Of a stretch of 64,000 nt of DNA, positions 1 to 7,650 are shown piece by piece. The stretch comes from Alphaproteobacteria bacterium (GTDB lineage: Bacteria; Pseudomonadota; Alphaproteobacteria; CACIAM-22H2). The stretch spans positions 227,658 through 291,657 of the forward strand of contig WGNX01000009.1 in the NCBI GenBank assembly GCA_016124335.1, read 5' to 3'. Positions within the stretch are counted from its first letter, which is position 1, and every line of letters starts with the position of its first letter. The position numbers and the translations under genes are program-made. Below the pieces are notes generated by a model, which searched no databases, was not told where the DNA came from, and saw only the letters and a list, made by a program, of their open reading frames with translations.

Positions 1-421
1 CGCGCTCGAACACGTTGGTCCAGACGGTAAAGAATGTTTCCGGTACGGCCGCCGCCTCGACGTCGCTGAAGCCCTTGGGGACCGGCAGGCACTGCAAGGC
101 GGGTGCGGCGGCATATTGCGCATAACCCCCGCCGGCCACGAGCGCGCACACGCGCGCCCCCGGCTTGGGCCAGTGCACGTCGGGCGCGGCCGCCACGACC
201 GTGCCGGCCACTTCCAGCCCCAGCGTGGCCGGAGCGCCCGGCGGCGGCGGATACTTGCCCTGCCGTTGCAGCACGTCGGGCCGGTTGACGCCTGCGGCCG
301 CCACCTCGATCAGCACCTCCCCCGCCTTCGGTTCCGGCACCGGAATCCGGCCGGCGACGAGGTTCTCGGGCGCGCCCGGTGCGCGAAGCTCGACGGCGGA
401 CATCGTTTGGGGGAGAGTCAT
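1..421 (-). CDS. NAD(P)H:quinone oxidoreductase, zinc-independent MDR family (5' part only)
   Basis: The complement strand reads from an ATG at 421 to the window edge (140 codons, stop outside). The N-terminus has the MDR-family GroES-like fold: an acidic-hydrophobic start, then 'EVLIEVAAAGVNRPD' and 'GLEVAGTV', the usual substrate-fold signature of quinone oxidoreductase/PIG3-like proteins. No zinc-ligand cysteine appears at the position used by alcohol dehydrogenases, so an NADPH-quinone reductase is likelier than an alcohol dehydrogenase. A second in-frame ATG at 403 is an alternative start. It is divergent from the DUF1192 gene, a common alphaproteobacterial neighbourhood. Family assignment is good; the substrate is unknown. 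Confidence 0.8.
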   Translation of the reverse strand, partial: MTLPQTMSAVELRAPGAPENLVAGRIPVPEPKAGEVLIEVAAAGVNRPDVLQRQGKYPPPPGAPATLGLEVAGTVVAAAPDVHWPKPGARVCALVAGGGYAQYAAAPALQCLPVPKGFSDVEAAAVPETFFTVWTNVFER

Positions 422-451
422 GGCAACCTCGTTGCGAAGCGGAGACGGGCG

Positions 452-634
452 ATGGAATTCGAAGACCTTGAACCGAAAAACAAGATCGTCAAACCGAAGG
501 ATTTATCGGGCTGGGGCATCGGCGAACTCAAGGACTATATTGCCCGGCTTGAAGCAGAGATCGCCCGTGCACGCGCGGCCATCGATGCCAAGGACAAGCA
601 CCGCAACGCGGCCGCTTCGTTCTTCAAGAGCTAA
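452..634 (+). CDS. DUF1192 family small protein
   Basis: This is a 60-residue protein starting at the ATG at 452. It is highly charged, with a 'GWGIGELKDYIARLEAEIARA' type core that should form one amphipathic helix or coiled coil, and ends in a short 'ASFFKS' tail. Length and pattern match DUF1192, a small alphaproteobacterial family often found divergent from a quinone oxidoreductase, as here. Function is unknown. The longer upstream in-frame extension overlaps the divergent oxidoreductase and has the composition of a shadow frame, so the short start is preferred. Confidence 0.8.
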   Translation: MEFEDLEPKNKIVKPKDLSGWGIGELKDYIARLEAEIARARAAIDAKDKHRNAAASFFKS

Positions 635-697
635 GAACGCCCGGATTCTGGCCACGCGGGCCGTCTGGCGCTAATACTCGGGGGAACCTGGAAACGG

Positions 698-1492
698 ATG
701 GGTAAGGAAATGACGCTCAAGGGCAAATCGGCGATCGTGACGGGGTCGACCAGCGGCATCGGGCTTGGCATCGCGCGGGCACTGGCGGCACAGGGCGCCA
801 GCGTGATGCTCAACGGCTTCGGCGATGCCGCGGCGATCGAGGCGCTGCGCAAGGAACTCGCTTCCGGCGGCGGCAAGATCGCCTATTCGGCCGCCGACCT
901 GACCAAGCCCGAGGCAGTCGCCGGGCTCGTTGAAAGCTGCATCAAGGAATTCGGCACGGTCGACATCCTCGTCAACAATGCGGGCATGCAGCACGTGGCT
1001 CCGGTCGACAAGTTCCCGCTGGAGATGTGGGACAAGGTCATCCAGCTCAACCTCTCCTCCTGCTTCCAGGCGATCCGTGCGGCCCTGCCCGACATGAAGA
1101 AGCGCAACTGGGGCCGCATCATCAACATCGCGTCCGCGCACGGCATCGTGGCGTCGGTCGAGAAGGCCGCCTATGTCGCCTCCAAGCACGGGCTCATCGG
1201 GCTCACCAAGGTCGTGGCGCTGGAAACCGCGAAGAGCGGCATCACCTGCAACGCGATCTGCCCGGGCTGGGTGCTGACCCCGCTCGTGCAGAAGCAGATC
1301 GACGCGCTGGCCGAACGCAAGGGCATCTCGGGCGAAGCCGCCAAGATCGATCTCCTTTCGGAAAAGCAGCCCTCGCACGAATTCGCCACGCCCGAGCAGA
1401 TCGGCGGGCTTGCCGCCTTCCTGTGTTCGCCCGCGGCCGACCAGATCCGCGGCTCGTCCTTCTCCATCGACGGCGGCTGGACCGCCCAGTAA
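698..1492 (+). CDS. bdhA: 3-hydroxybutyrate dehydrogenase (SDR family)
   Basis: This 264-residue classical short-chain dehydrogenase should interconvert D-3-hydroxybutyrate and acetoacetate with NAD, linking polyhydroxybutyrate turnover to central metabolism in the cytosol. Visible features are the TGSTSGIG nucleotide loop near residue 15, the NNAG motif, the catalytic Tyr in 'YVASKHG' with its Lys four residues on, and the substrate-specific 'QKQIDALAE' lid typical of bacterial HBDH. Start is the ATG at 698; a second ATG at 710 is possible. Phosphatidylcholine synthase follows after 16 bp in the same direction, so cotranscription is plausible. Symbol assigned by family resemblance. Confidence 0.88.
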   Translation: MGKEMTLKGKSAIVTGSTSGIGLGIARALAAQGASVMLNGFGDAAAIEALRKELASGGGKIAYSAADLTKPEAVAGLVESCIKEFGTVDILVNNAGMQHVAPVDKFPLEMWDKVIQLNLSSCFQAIRAALPDMKKRNWGRIINIASAHGIVASVEKAAYVASKHGLIGLTKVVALETAKSGITCNAICPGWVLTPLVQKQIDALAERKGISGEAAKIDLLSEKQPSHEFATPEQIGGLAAFLCSPAADQIRGSSFSIDGGWTAQ

Positions 1493-1508
1493 GGCCGGAG
1501 CGCGCGCG

Positions 1509-2225
1509 ATGAAGACCGTTTTCGCCAAGGACGTTCCGGAAAGCGCCGTGAAGGGCGCTGCCTGGGCCGTCCACGCGCTGACGGCCTCGGGCGCGGTGAT
1601 CGGGCTGCTTGCGCTCATCGCCGTCATCGAGGGCGACGCGCGCAAGGCGCTGCTGTGGCTGGGGCTTGCCCTCATCGTCGACGGGATCGACGGGCCGGTG
1701 GCGCGCAAGCTCGACGTGGCAAGCCGCCTGCCGCGCTTCGACGGTGCGCTGCTCGACCTCGTGGTCGACTATCTCACCTACGTGGTCGTGCCGGCCGTGA
1801 TGATGTGGCAGTTCGGCTGGATGGGCAACGGGTGGCTGGCGGCGGCGGCGGCGGGCTGGATCCTGTTCTCCTCGCTTTACGTCTTCGCAAATCTCGACCT
1901 CAAGACGCGCGACAACTATTTCGTCGGCTTCCCGGCGATCTGGAACGTCGTGGCGCTCTACATGTTCGTGCTCGGGCTCGACCCGCACTGGAACCTGTTC
2001 TTCGTGGCCGCGCTCGGCGGCTTCAGCTTCACCAAGGTGAAGTCGGTCCATCCGCTGCGCGTGCGCGATTTCCGCGTCGTGACGCTTGCCGCCACCGCAT
2101 TGTGGTGCGCGGCGTCTTTCGTGCTCGTCTGGTGGGCGCCGGACCGGCCGCTCGCGGTGATGGTGCCGTGGGCCGCGGCGACGGCCTGGCTGCTAGGCCT
2201 CAGCTTCTGGCGCAGCCTGCGCTAG
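1509..2225 (+). CDS. pcs: Phosphatidylcholine synthase (CDP-diacylglycerol-choline O-phosphatidyltransferase)
   Basis: This 238-residue integral membrane protein has about six to eight hydrophobic segments. It should condense CDP-diacylglycerol with choline to form phosphatidylcholine, the one-step bacterial route. The active-site motif has the Pcs-specific long spacing: D61-G62-x2-A65-R66, then G79-x3-D83-x3-D87. Length matches the usual ~240 residues. Start is the ATG at 1509, 16 bp after bdhA; a longer in-frame extension would overlap bdhA and is not needed. Pcs is typical of symbiotic or host-associated and many free-living alphaproteobacteria and supports that placement. Confidence 0.93.
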   Translation: MKTVFAKDVPESAVKGAAWAVHALTASGAVIGLLALIAVIEGDARKALLWLGLALIVDGIDGPVARKLDVASRLPRFDGALLDLVVDYLTYVVVPAVMMWQFGWMGNGWLAAAAAGWILFSSLYVFANLDLKTRDNYFVGFPAIWNVVALYMFVLGLDPHWNLFFVAALGGFSFTKVKSVHPLRVRDFRVVTLAATALWCAASFVLVWWAPDRPLAVMVPWAAATAWLLGLSFWRSLR

Positions 2226-2241
2226 CCGGCATGCGCAAGCC

Positions 2242-2622
2242 TCACTCGCCCTGCGGGCGCACGCCCATATGTTTCCAAAGCTCGTCGCGCAGGTCGCCCT
2301 CGCGCACGACGGGGCCGGTCGGCCGCGGCGGCGCAAGCGACGGCGGCGGGATGTCGACATATACCGGGTCCGGCTCGCGGATGAGCACTGCCCAGCCCGC
2401 CACGCCAAGCGTGGCCAGCATCGCGACACCCAGCGCCACGAATATGAAAAGCTTCAGGCGCTTGAGCCGCGGGCTGGGTGCCGGCGGCGGCGGTTCGGCC
2501 TTCGCTTCGGGCGGGGCCTTGCCCTTTGCCGCAAAGCCTCCCTTGCCCGGCGGGCCCTTCCCGGCCGGACCGCGGGCGCCTTGCGGCGCTTTTGCGGATG
2601 CTGTCTTGGCTGCGGTCGCCAT
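2242..2622 (-). CDS. Hypothetical single-pass membrane protein with Pro/Ala/Lys-rich N-terminus
   Basis: This 126-residue protein has about 55 N-terminal residues very rich in Ala, Pro, Gly and Lys, then one clear transmembrane helix at about 57-82 ('LFIFVALGVAMLATLGVAGWAVL'-like segment) and a proline-rich C-terminal tail of about 40 residues. By the positive-inside rule the basic N-terminus is cytoplasmic and the tail periplasmic. I do not recognise a named family. It is convergent with pcs (16 bp apart) and divergent from mscS (73 bp). A real gene is supported by the clean reading frame, ATG start and lack of an overlapping better candidate. Confidence 0.65.
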   Translation of the reverse strand: MATAAKTASAKAPQGARGPAGKGPPGKGGFAAKGKAPPEAKAEPPPPAPSPRLKRLKLFIFVALGVAMLATLGVAGWAVLIREPDPVYVDIPPPSLAPPRPTGPVVREGDLRDELWKHMGVRPQGE

Positions 2623-2695
2623 TTATACCATTGTAGCCGAACCGCCCGTTCCCGTCATTTGACGGACATCAACCGCGAAAGAAGGCCGGCCGATC

Positions 2696-3460
2696 ATGGA
2701 ATTCGTCGAGCAGCTCAAGGATCTTCTCACCCAGTACGGACCGCCTTTCGTCGCGGGCATCGCCATCCTCGTCATCGGCTCGTGGGTGGCAAGCTTCGTC
2801 CAGCATGGGATCGCAACGGCGCTTGAGAAGGTCGGCAAGGTCGAGCTGACGCTGGCACGCTTCCTTGCCAGCCTTGCGCGGTATCTGGTGCTCACGGTCG
2901 TCGTGCTCGCGGCGCTCTCGCAGTTCGGCGTGCAGACCGCAAGCCTCGTGGCGATCTTCGGCGCCGCCGGCCTCGCCGTTGGCCTGGCGCTTCAGGGCAC
3001 GCTTGCGAACGTCGCGGCCGGCGTGATGCTGCTCGCCTTCCGGCCCTACCGCGTGGGCGACCGGATCGAGGCGGCCGGCACGGCCGGCAAGGTCGAGGCG
3101 ATCGACCTGTTCGTCACCGACATCCGCACCGACGACAACATCCAGGTCCTCGTGCCCAACGGCAAGATCTGGGGCGACAAGGTGACCAACCACTCGAAGT
3201 ACCAGATGAAGCGTCTCGACTTCGAGATCGCGGTGCCGGACTCCGCCGACGTCGAAGCCGCCTGCACGAAGGTCGTGACCATCGCCGCGGGCGATCCGCG
3301 CGCGCTTAAATCGCCCGCACCGGAGGCGATCATCGCGAAATATTCGGGCGACGGCGTCACGCTGGCGCTGCGCGTATGGGTGTCGCCCGCCGACGAAGGC
3401 GCCATGCGCTCGTCCATGAATCTGGCGCTGCGCAACCTCACCAAGAACGCGTTTGCCTGA
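2696..3460 (+). CDS. Small-conductance mechanosensitive ion channel, MscS family
   Basis: This 254-residue inner-membrane protein should release solutes on hypo-osmotic shock. It has three N-terminal transmembrane helices. The pore-lining TM3 is seen in the Gly/Ala-rich '[24 protein letters not shown]' pattern at about 85-110, followed by 'FRPYRVGD' and the MscS beta domain ('[28 protein letters not shown]'). The short form without extra N-terminal helices matches E. coli-type MscS in length. HspQ follows with a 13 bp gap and the same orientation, so the two may share a transcript. Confidence 0.92.
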   Translation: MEFVEQLKDLLTQYGPPFVAGIAILVIGSWVASFVQHGIATALEKVGKVELTLARFLASLARYLVLTVVVLAALSQFGVQTASLVAIFGAAGLAVGLALQGTLANVAAGVMLLAFRPYRVGDRIEAAGTAGKVEAIDLFVTDIRTDDNIQVLVPNGKIWGDKVTNHSKYQMKRLDFEIAVPDSADVEAACTKVVTIAAGDPRALKSPAPEAIIAKYSGDGVTLALRVWVSPADEGAMRSSMNLALRNLTKNAFA

Positions 3461-3473
3461 AGGACAAGGCGGC

Positions 3474-3806
3474 ATGCGCGCGGCGAAATTCAGGATCGGC
3501 GAGATCGTGCGGCACCGGATCTTCGAGTTCCGCGGCGTCGTCTACGACGTCGACCCGGTCTTCGCGAATACCGAGGAATGGTACAACTCTATCCCGCCCG
3601 CCGTGCGGCCGCGCAAGGACCAGCCGTTCTATCATCTCTTCGCGCTCAACGCCGACCAGGGCCCCTATCAGGCCTATGTCAGCGAACAGAACCTGCTCAA
3701 CGACGCCGAGAACGGCCCCGTCGACCACCCCGACGTCCGGCGGGAATTCGGCGCACTGGTAGATGGTATTTACAAACAGAAGCGCGATGCGCGCGCGCTG
3801 AACTGA
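3474..3806 (+). CDS. hspQ: Heat-shock protein HspQ (YccV-like, hemimethylated-DNA-binding fold)
   Basis: This 110-residue protein matches the HspQ/YccV family almost end to end: 'KFRIGEIVRHRIFEFRGVVYDVDP', 'NTEEWYNSIP', 'RKDQPFYHLFA' and 'YVSEQNLL' are family signatures. In E. coli HspQ influences Lon-dependent proteolysis and DnaA levels, and the domain was first described as binding hemimethylated DNA. I chose the ATG at 3474 because AAGGAC lies 8 nt upstream; an in-frame start at 3453 would overlap mscS. The gene closely follows mscS and is convergent with recQ. Confidence 0.9.
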   Translation: MRAAKFRIGEIVRHRIFEFRGVVYDVDPVFANTEEWYNSIPPAVRPRKDQPFYHLFALNADQGPYQAYVSEQNLLNDAENGPVDHPDVRREFGALVDGIYKQKRDARALN

Positions 3807-3810
3807 CGCC

Positions 3811-5640
3811 TCAGTCCCGGTGCGCGAGCACGACGTCGAGGAACGCGCGCCCGTAGCGGCCCAATTTCGCCTCGCCGATCCCGTGGACCAGCCGCATGTC
3901 GTCAAGCGTCTTCGGCCCGATCGCCGCCATCTCGACGAGCGTACGGTCGGCGAACACGACATAGGCCGGCTGGCGGATCTCCTTGGCGATGCGCGTGCGC
4001 AGCGCCTTCAGCGCGGCCAGCAGGCCCGCATCCTCGGGGGCGGTCGCAAGTACGGCCCGCGTGCCTTCCTTCTTCTTCTCACCCTTGCCCGCCCACAGCG
4101 CGTCCTTGCGCGCCTCGAACGGCTTCTCGCCACGCAAAACCGCAAGGCCTTCGTCGGTGATCGACCAGCTGCCGTGACCGGCGATGTCGAGCGTCGTCAG
4201 CCCCGCGGCGTACATCTGGCGGAAGATCGAGCGCCATTCGCCCGGCTGCCGGTCCTTGCCTACGCCGAAAGTCGGCAGGCGGTCATGGCCGTGCCGCGTC
4301 ATCGCCTCGCCCGTCTGTCCGGTCAAGATGGCGACCAGATGTTCGGTGCCGAAGCGTTCGCCCGTGCGCGCGATCGCCGACATGGCCTTGCGCGCTTCGG
4401 TCGTGGCATCGACGGTTTCGACACCTTCGGCGCACAGGTCGCAGTTTCCGCACGGGCCGGATGACTCGCCGAAATAGGCCAGCAATGTCTGGCGGCGACA
4501 GCGTGGTGCCTCGCACAGCGCCACCAGCGCATTGAAACGCTGGCGTTCAACGCGCTTGCGCTCGTCCGATGCGTCGCCGTCCTCGATCTGCTGGCGGCGC
4601 AGGCGGAAGTCGTCGAGACCGAACAGCGTCAGCGTTTCTGCCGGCAGCCCGTCGCGGCCCGCGCGCCCGATCTCCTGATAGTAGCTCTCGACGTTCGAGG
4701 GCAGGTCGGCGTGCACGACGAAGCGCACGTCGGGCTTGTCGATTCCCATGCCGAAGGCGACGGTCGCGCACATGACCACGCCGTCCTCCTGAAGGAACGT
4801 ATCGTGGTTTGCGCTGCGAACCGCGCCATCGAGCCCCGCATGATAGGCGAGCGCACGGATGCCCGCCTTCTGCAGCGCTTCGGCCAGCGCTTCGGTGCGC
4901 TTGCGCGAACTGCAATAGACAATGCCGCTCTGTCCCTTGCGCGCGGCAACGAAGCGTTCCACCTGCTTGCGCGCGTTGTCCTTGGGCCGCATGGCGAGGC
5001 GCAGGTTCGGCCGATCGAATGAGCGCATGAAAATGCGCGGACGCTCGGCGAAGAGCTTGCCCTCGATATCCTGGCGCGTGGGTGCATCGGCGGTCGCCGT
5101 CAACGCAATCGTCTGCACGTCGCCCAGTTCGCGCCGGATGCGCCCCAGCGCCAGATACTCCGGCCGGAAATCGTGGCCCCATTGCGATACGCAATGCGCC
5201 TCGTCGATGGCCAGCAGGGTCGTGTGGGCATCGGCCAGCAGTTCGAGCGTGTCCTCGCGCACCAAGCGTTCGGGCGCCATATAGAGCAGGCGTAGCCGGT
5301 CCGCGCGGATCGCGCGGCGAACGTCTGCGTTGGCCGCCGCATCGTTGGCGGAATTCAGGCTCGCCGCCTCGATGCCGTATTCGCGAAGCTGGCCCACCTG
5401 ATCGCGCATCAGCGCGATCAACGGCGAAACCACAACGGTAAGCCCGCCGCGCAACACCGCCGGCAGCTGGTAGCAAAGGGATTTGCCCGAGCCCGTGGGC
5501 ATCACCGCAAGCACGTTCTCGCCGGAAAGGACGGCGTCGACGATTTCGGCCTGGCCGGGCCGGAAGGAATCGAAACCGAACGTCGCCTTCAGGCACGCGC
5601 GGGCCGAATCGATGTCTCGAGACATGTGCGCTTTTGCCAT
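3811..5640 (-). CDS. recQ: ATP-dependent DNA helicase RecQ
   Basis: This 609-residue SF2 3'-5' helicase acts in recombination and stalled-fork repair. Walker A 'MPTGSGKS' lies at 47-54 and the DEAH box with 'CVSQWGHDFRPEY' at 146-163. Helicase motifs V and VI ('ATVAFGMGIDKPDVRFVVH', 'QEIGRAGRDG') are intact. The RQC zinc-binding cysteines (a Cys pair near 375, then 'CGNCDLC') and a C-terminal HRDC domain from about 535 complete the full-length architecture. The ATG at 5640 is used; a second Met six codons in is possible. It is convergent with hspQ (4 bp between stops) and divergent from the VOC gene. Confidence 0.96.
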   Translation of the reverse strand: MAKAHMSRDIDSARACLKATFGFDSFRPGQAEIVDAVLSGENVLAVMPTGSGKSLCYQLPAVLRGGLTVVVSPLIALMRDQVGQLREYGIEAASLNSANDAAANADVRRAIRADRLRLLYMAPERLVREDTLELLADAHTTLLAIDEAHCVSQWGHDFRPEYLALGRIRRELGDVQTIALTATADAPTRQDIEGKLFAERPRIFMRSFDRPNLRLAMRPKDNARKQVERFVAARKGQSGIVYCSSRKRTEALAEALQKAGIRALAYHAGLDGAVRSANHDTFLQEDGVVMCATVAFGMGIDKPDVRFVVHADLPSNVESYYQEIGRAGRDGLPAETLTLFGLDDFRLRRQQIEDGDASDERKRVERQRFNALVALCEAPRCRRQTLLAYFGESSGPCGNCDLCAEGVETVDATTEARKAMSAIARTGERFGTEHLVAILTGQTGEAMTRHGHDRLPTFGVGKDRQPGEWRSIFRQMYAAGLTTLDIAGHGSWSITDEGLAVLRGEKPFEARKDALWAGKGEKKKEGTRAVLATAPEDAGLLAALKALRTRIAKEIRQPAYVVFADRTLVEMAAIGPKTLDDMRLVHGIGEAKLGRYGRAFLDVVLAHRD

Positions 5641-5670
5641 CGCATGCGCCCCATGCCAAGCTCCGCGCCG

Positions 5671-6177
5671 ATGATCGTATCCGGCCTATTCCATATCGCG
5701 ATAAAGACCAACGATCTCGCGGCGACGGAACGCTTCTATGTCGATGTTCTGGGCCTGCGGAAGGTCGCGCGTCCGGAGTTCGGCTATCCCGGCGCATGGC
5801 TGGCGGCACCAGGTCCGGCGGGTGCGGCCATCATCCACATCTATGCCGGTGGCCCGGCACTTGGCGCCGACGGTCGTGCACCATCCGGCACAGCAGCCAT
5901 CGACCATGTTTCAATTGCGGCGCACGGCTATCATGATTTTCGCGCGGTCTTCGAGCGGAACGGCCTGCCTTATCGCGAATTTCTCGTTCCCGGAACGACG
6001 CTCTGGCAACTCTTCGTCTACGACCCCTCGGGCGTGCAGCTCGAACTGACCTTCGAGGGTGAAAATGAAACCGGCCGACCGCCCGACATGCGGCCCGGCC
6101 GCAGCTATGTCGCCGGTAGCAGCTTCTTCGATCCCGCCTCCCACGCCACATTTGCAAAACAGGATCGCCTGCAATGA
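5671..6177 (+). CDS. VOC (glyoxalase/bleomycin-resistance) superfamily protein
   Basis: The protein is about 168 residues from the ATG at 5671; ATGs at 5653 and 5644 give short N-terminal extensions. It shows a paired beta-alpha-beta-beta-beta VOC fold: 'GLFHIAIKTNDLAATERFYVDVLGL' in the first half, 'IDHVSIAAHGYHDFRAVFERNGLPYRE' in the second, and a C-terminal 'YDPSGVQLELTFEG' that supplies the usual metal-binding Glu. Candidate ligands are the His after 'GLF', the His in 'DHVSI' and this Glu. Substrate is unknown. Its stop overlaps the start of the GNAT gene (ATGA), so the two are translationally coupled. Confidence 0.85.
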   Translation: MIVSGLFHIAIKTNDLAATERFYVDVLGLRKVARPEFGYPGAWLAAPGPAGAAIIHIYAGGPALGADGRAPSGTAAIDHVSIAAHGYHDFRAVFERNGLPYREFLVPGTTLWQLFVYDPSGVQLELTFEGENETGRPPDMRPGRSYVAGSSFFDPASHATFAKQDRLQ

Positions 6178-6878
6178 CTCTCGTCCTTGGTCCGTCCGTC
6201 GATCCCCATCCCGCTCCCCACCCCGTTCATGTCGCGATCGAGGGCCGCTTCTGCCGGCTGCGCGCGATCGAACCTGCGCGCGACACGGACGGACTTTATG
6301 CGCTTTCGCACGGGCCCGAAAAGGAAAGCCAGTGGGCCTATCTTTTCACCGGCCCGTACCCGGAAAAGACCGGGTTCGATGAACATGTCGCCAAGATCGC
6401 GACGGGCACGACCGATCCGGTTTATTGGGCGATCGCCGATCGCGACGACCGCGCGGTCGGCTGGCTGTCGCTGATGCGCATAGACCGCACGCATCGCGTG
6501 ATCGAGGTGGGATCGATCCTGCACACGCCCGCCCTCCAACGCACGCCGGCCTCGACCGAGGCGCAGTACCTGATGGCGCGCCATGTGTTCGATACGCTGG
6601 GCTACCGGCGCTACGAGTGGAAATGCAACGATCTCAATGAACCCTCGAAGCGCGCGGCCCTGCGCCTCGGCTTTTCCTATGAAGGGCTTTTCCGTCAGCA
6701 CATGATCGTCAAGGGCCGCAACCGCGACACGGCCTGGTTTTCAATGCTCGACCGAGAATGGCCTTCCCGCAAGGCCGCCTTCGAGAACTGGCTCGATCCC
6801 TCGAACTTCGATGCCGGCGGCCGCCAGAAGCGCCCGCTTGGCGCGTTGATGGCGGACGCCGCCAAGAACGGCGCCTGA
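6174..6878 (+). CDS. GNAT family N-acetyltransferase (RimJ/RimL-like)
   Basis: This 234-residue protein contains an acetyltransferase_3 type domain: 'EGRFCRLRAIEPARDTDGLY' at the start, 'WLSLMRIDRTHRVIEVGSIL' as the central beta strands, and 'RRYEWKCNDLNEPSKRAALRLGFSYEGLFRQ', the classic C-terminal signature of this subgroup. It should transfer acetyl from acetyl-CoA to an amine or protein N-terminus; the substrate cannot be told from sequence. Its start codon overlaps the VOC stop (ATGA), implying a two-gene operon. It is convergent with the SDR gene at 6880, with one base between stops. Confidence 0.88.
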   Translation: MTLVLGPSVDPHPAPHPVHVAIEGRFCRLRAIEPARDTDGLYALSHGPEKESQWAYLFTGPYPEKTGFDEHVAKIATGTTDPVYWAIADRDDRAVGWLSLMRIDRTHRVIEVGSILHTPALQRTPASTEAQYLMARHVFDTLGYRRYEWKCNDLNEPSKRAALRLGFSYEGLFRQHMIVKGRNRDTAWFSMLDREWPSRKAAFENWLDPSNFDAGGRQKRPLGALMADAAKNGA

Positions 6879-6879
6879 T

Positions 6880-7626
6880 CTAGCCGCCCAGATACGTGCC
6901 GCCGTTGACATGGATGACCTGCCCGGTGACAAACCGGCCGGCCGGGCCCACAAGCCAGCGCACGGCACCTGCGATCTCGTCCGGCCGGCCGCGCCGACCG
7001 ATGAGCGGCTTGTGCGTGGAATGGTGGCGCGGCTGCTGGTGACCGGCCGAAGCGCCACGCGCCGTATCCATCATGCCCGGCGAGACGTTGTTGACGGTGA
7101 TGCCGAACTCCGCGAGATCGTGCGCCAGAGCGCGCGTCAGCCCGACCAGGCCCGATTTCGCCGTCACGACATGCGCACGATCGGCCGCACCGGTATGTGC
7201 AGTCAGCCCGCCGATATTGACGATCGTGCCGGAACCGGAAGCCTTCAGCGCCGCAAGTGCAGCCTGCGAGCAGTTGAACGCGCCATCGAGGCAGATCGCG
7301 AGCACCTTGCGCCAGGTCTCGTAGTCGAGCTCCTCGAACGCCTTCTCGCCGCGGACGGCCGCGTTATTGACGAGGATGTCGAGCCGCCCGAAGCGCCGCA
7401 TTGTCGCATCGACCATCGCATCGACCGAAGGGCGATCAGTCACGTCGGCCATCGCGACGAGCGCGTCGGGCCCGATTTCGGCCGCGACCGCCTCGGCTTC
7501 GGCACGGCTCGCACGCGCGTTGACGACGACGCTGGCGCCCGCTGCCGCAAGCTCGAGCGCGATCGCCCGCCCGATATTGCGTCCCGCACCCGTCACGAGC
7601 GCCACGCGCCCCTTGAGTTCAGCCAT
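6880..7626 (-). CDS. SDR-family oxidoreductase with non-canonical active site
   Basis: This 248-residue Rossmann protein carries TGAGRNIG near residue 12-19 and 'NNAAVRG' (NNA motif), and its C-terminus 'VTGQVIHVNGGTYLGG' is typical of FabG-like SDRs. The catalytic region is unusual. The expected Ser-Ser after 'IVNI' is Gly-Gly, and four residues before the catalytic Lys ('AHVVTAK') there is Val instead of Tyr, with an adjacent His. It may belong to the divergent FabG-like subgroup that shows this pattern. It is the last gene of the leftward caiB-to-SDR operon, 24 bp after the permease gene, so a role with that pathway's substrate is likely. Confidence 0.8.
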   Translation of the reverse strand: MAELKGRVALVTGAGRNIGRAIALELAAAGASVVVNARASRAEAEAVAAEIGPDALVAMADVTDRPSVDAMVDATMRRFGRLDILVNNAAVRGEKAFEELDYETWRKVLAICLDGAFNCSQAALAALKASGSGTIVNIGGLTAHTGAADRAHVVTAKSGLVGLTRALAHDLAEFGITVNNVSPGMMDTARGASAGHQQPRHHSTHKPLIGRRGRPDEIAGAVRWLVGPAGRFVTGQVIHVNGGTYLGG

Positions 7627-7650
7627 TCGTACCCTCTCGATGAGATGCGT

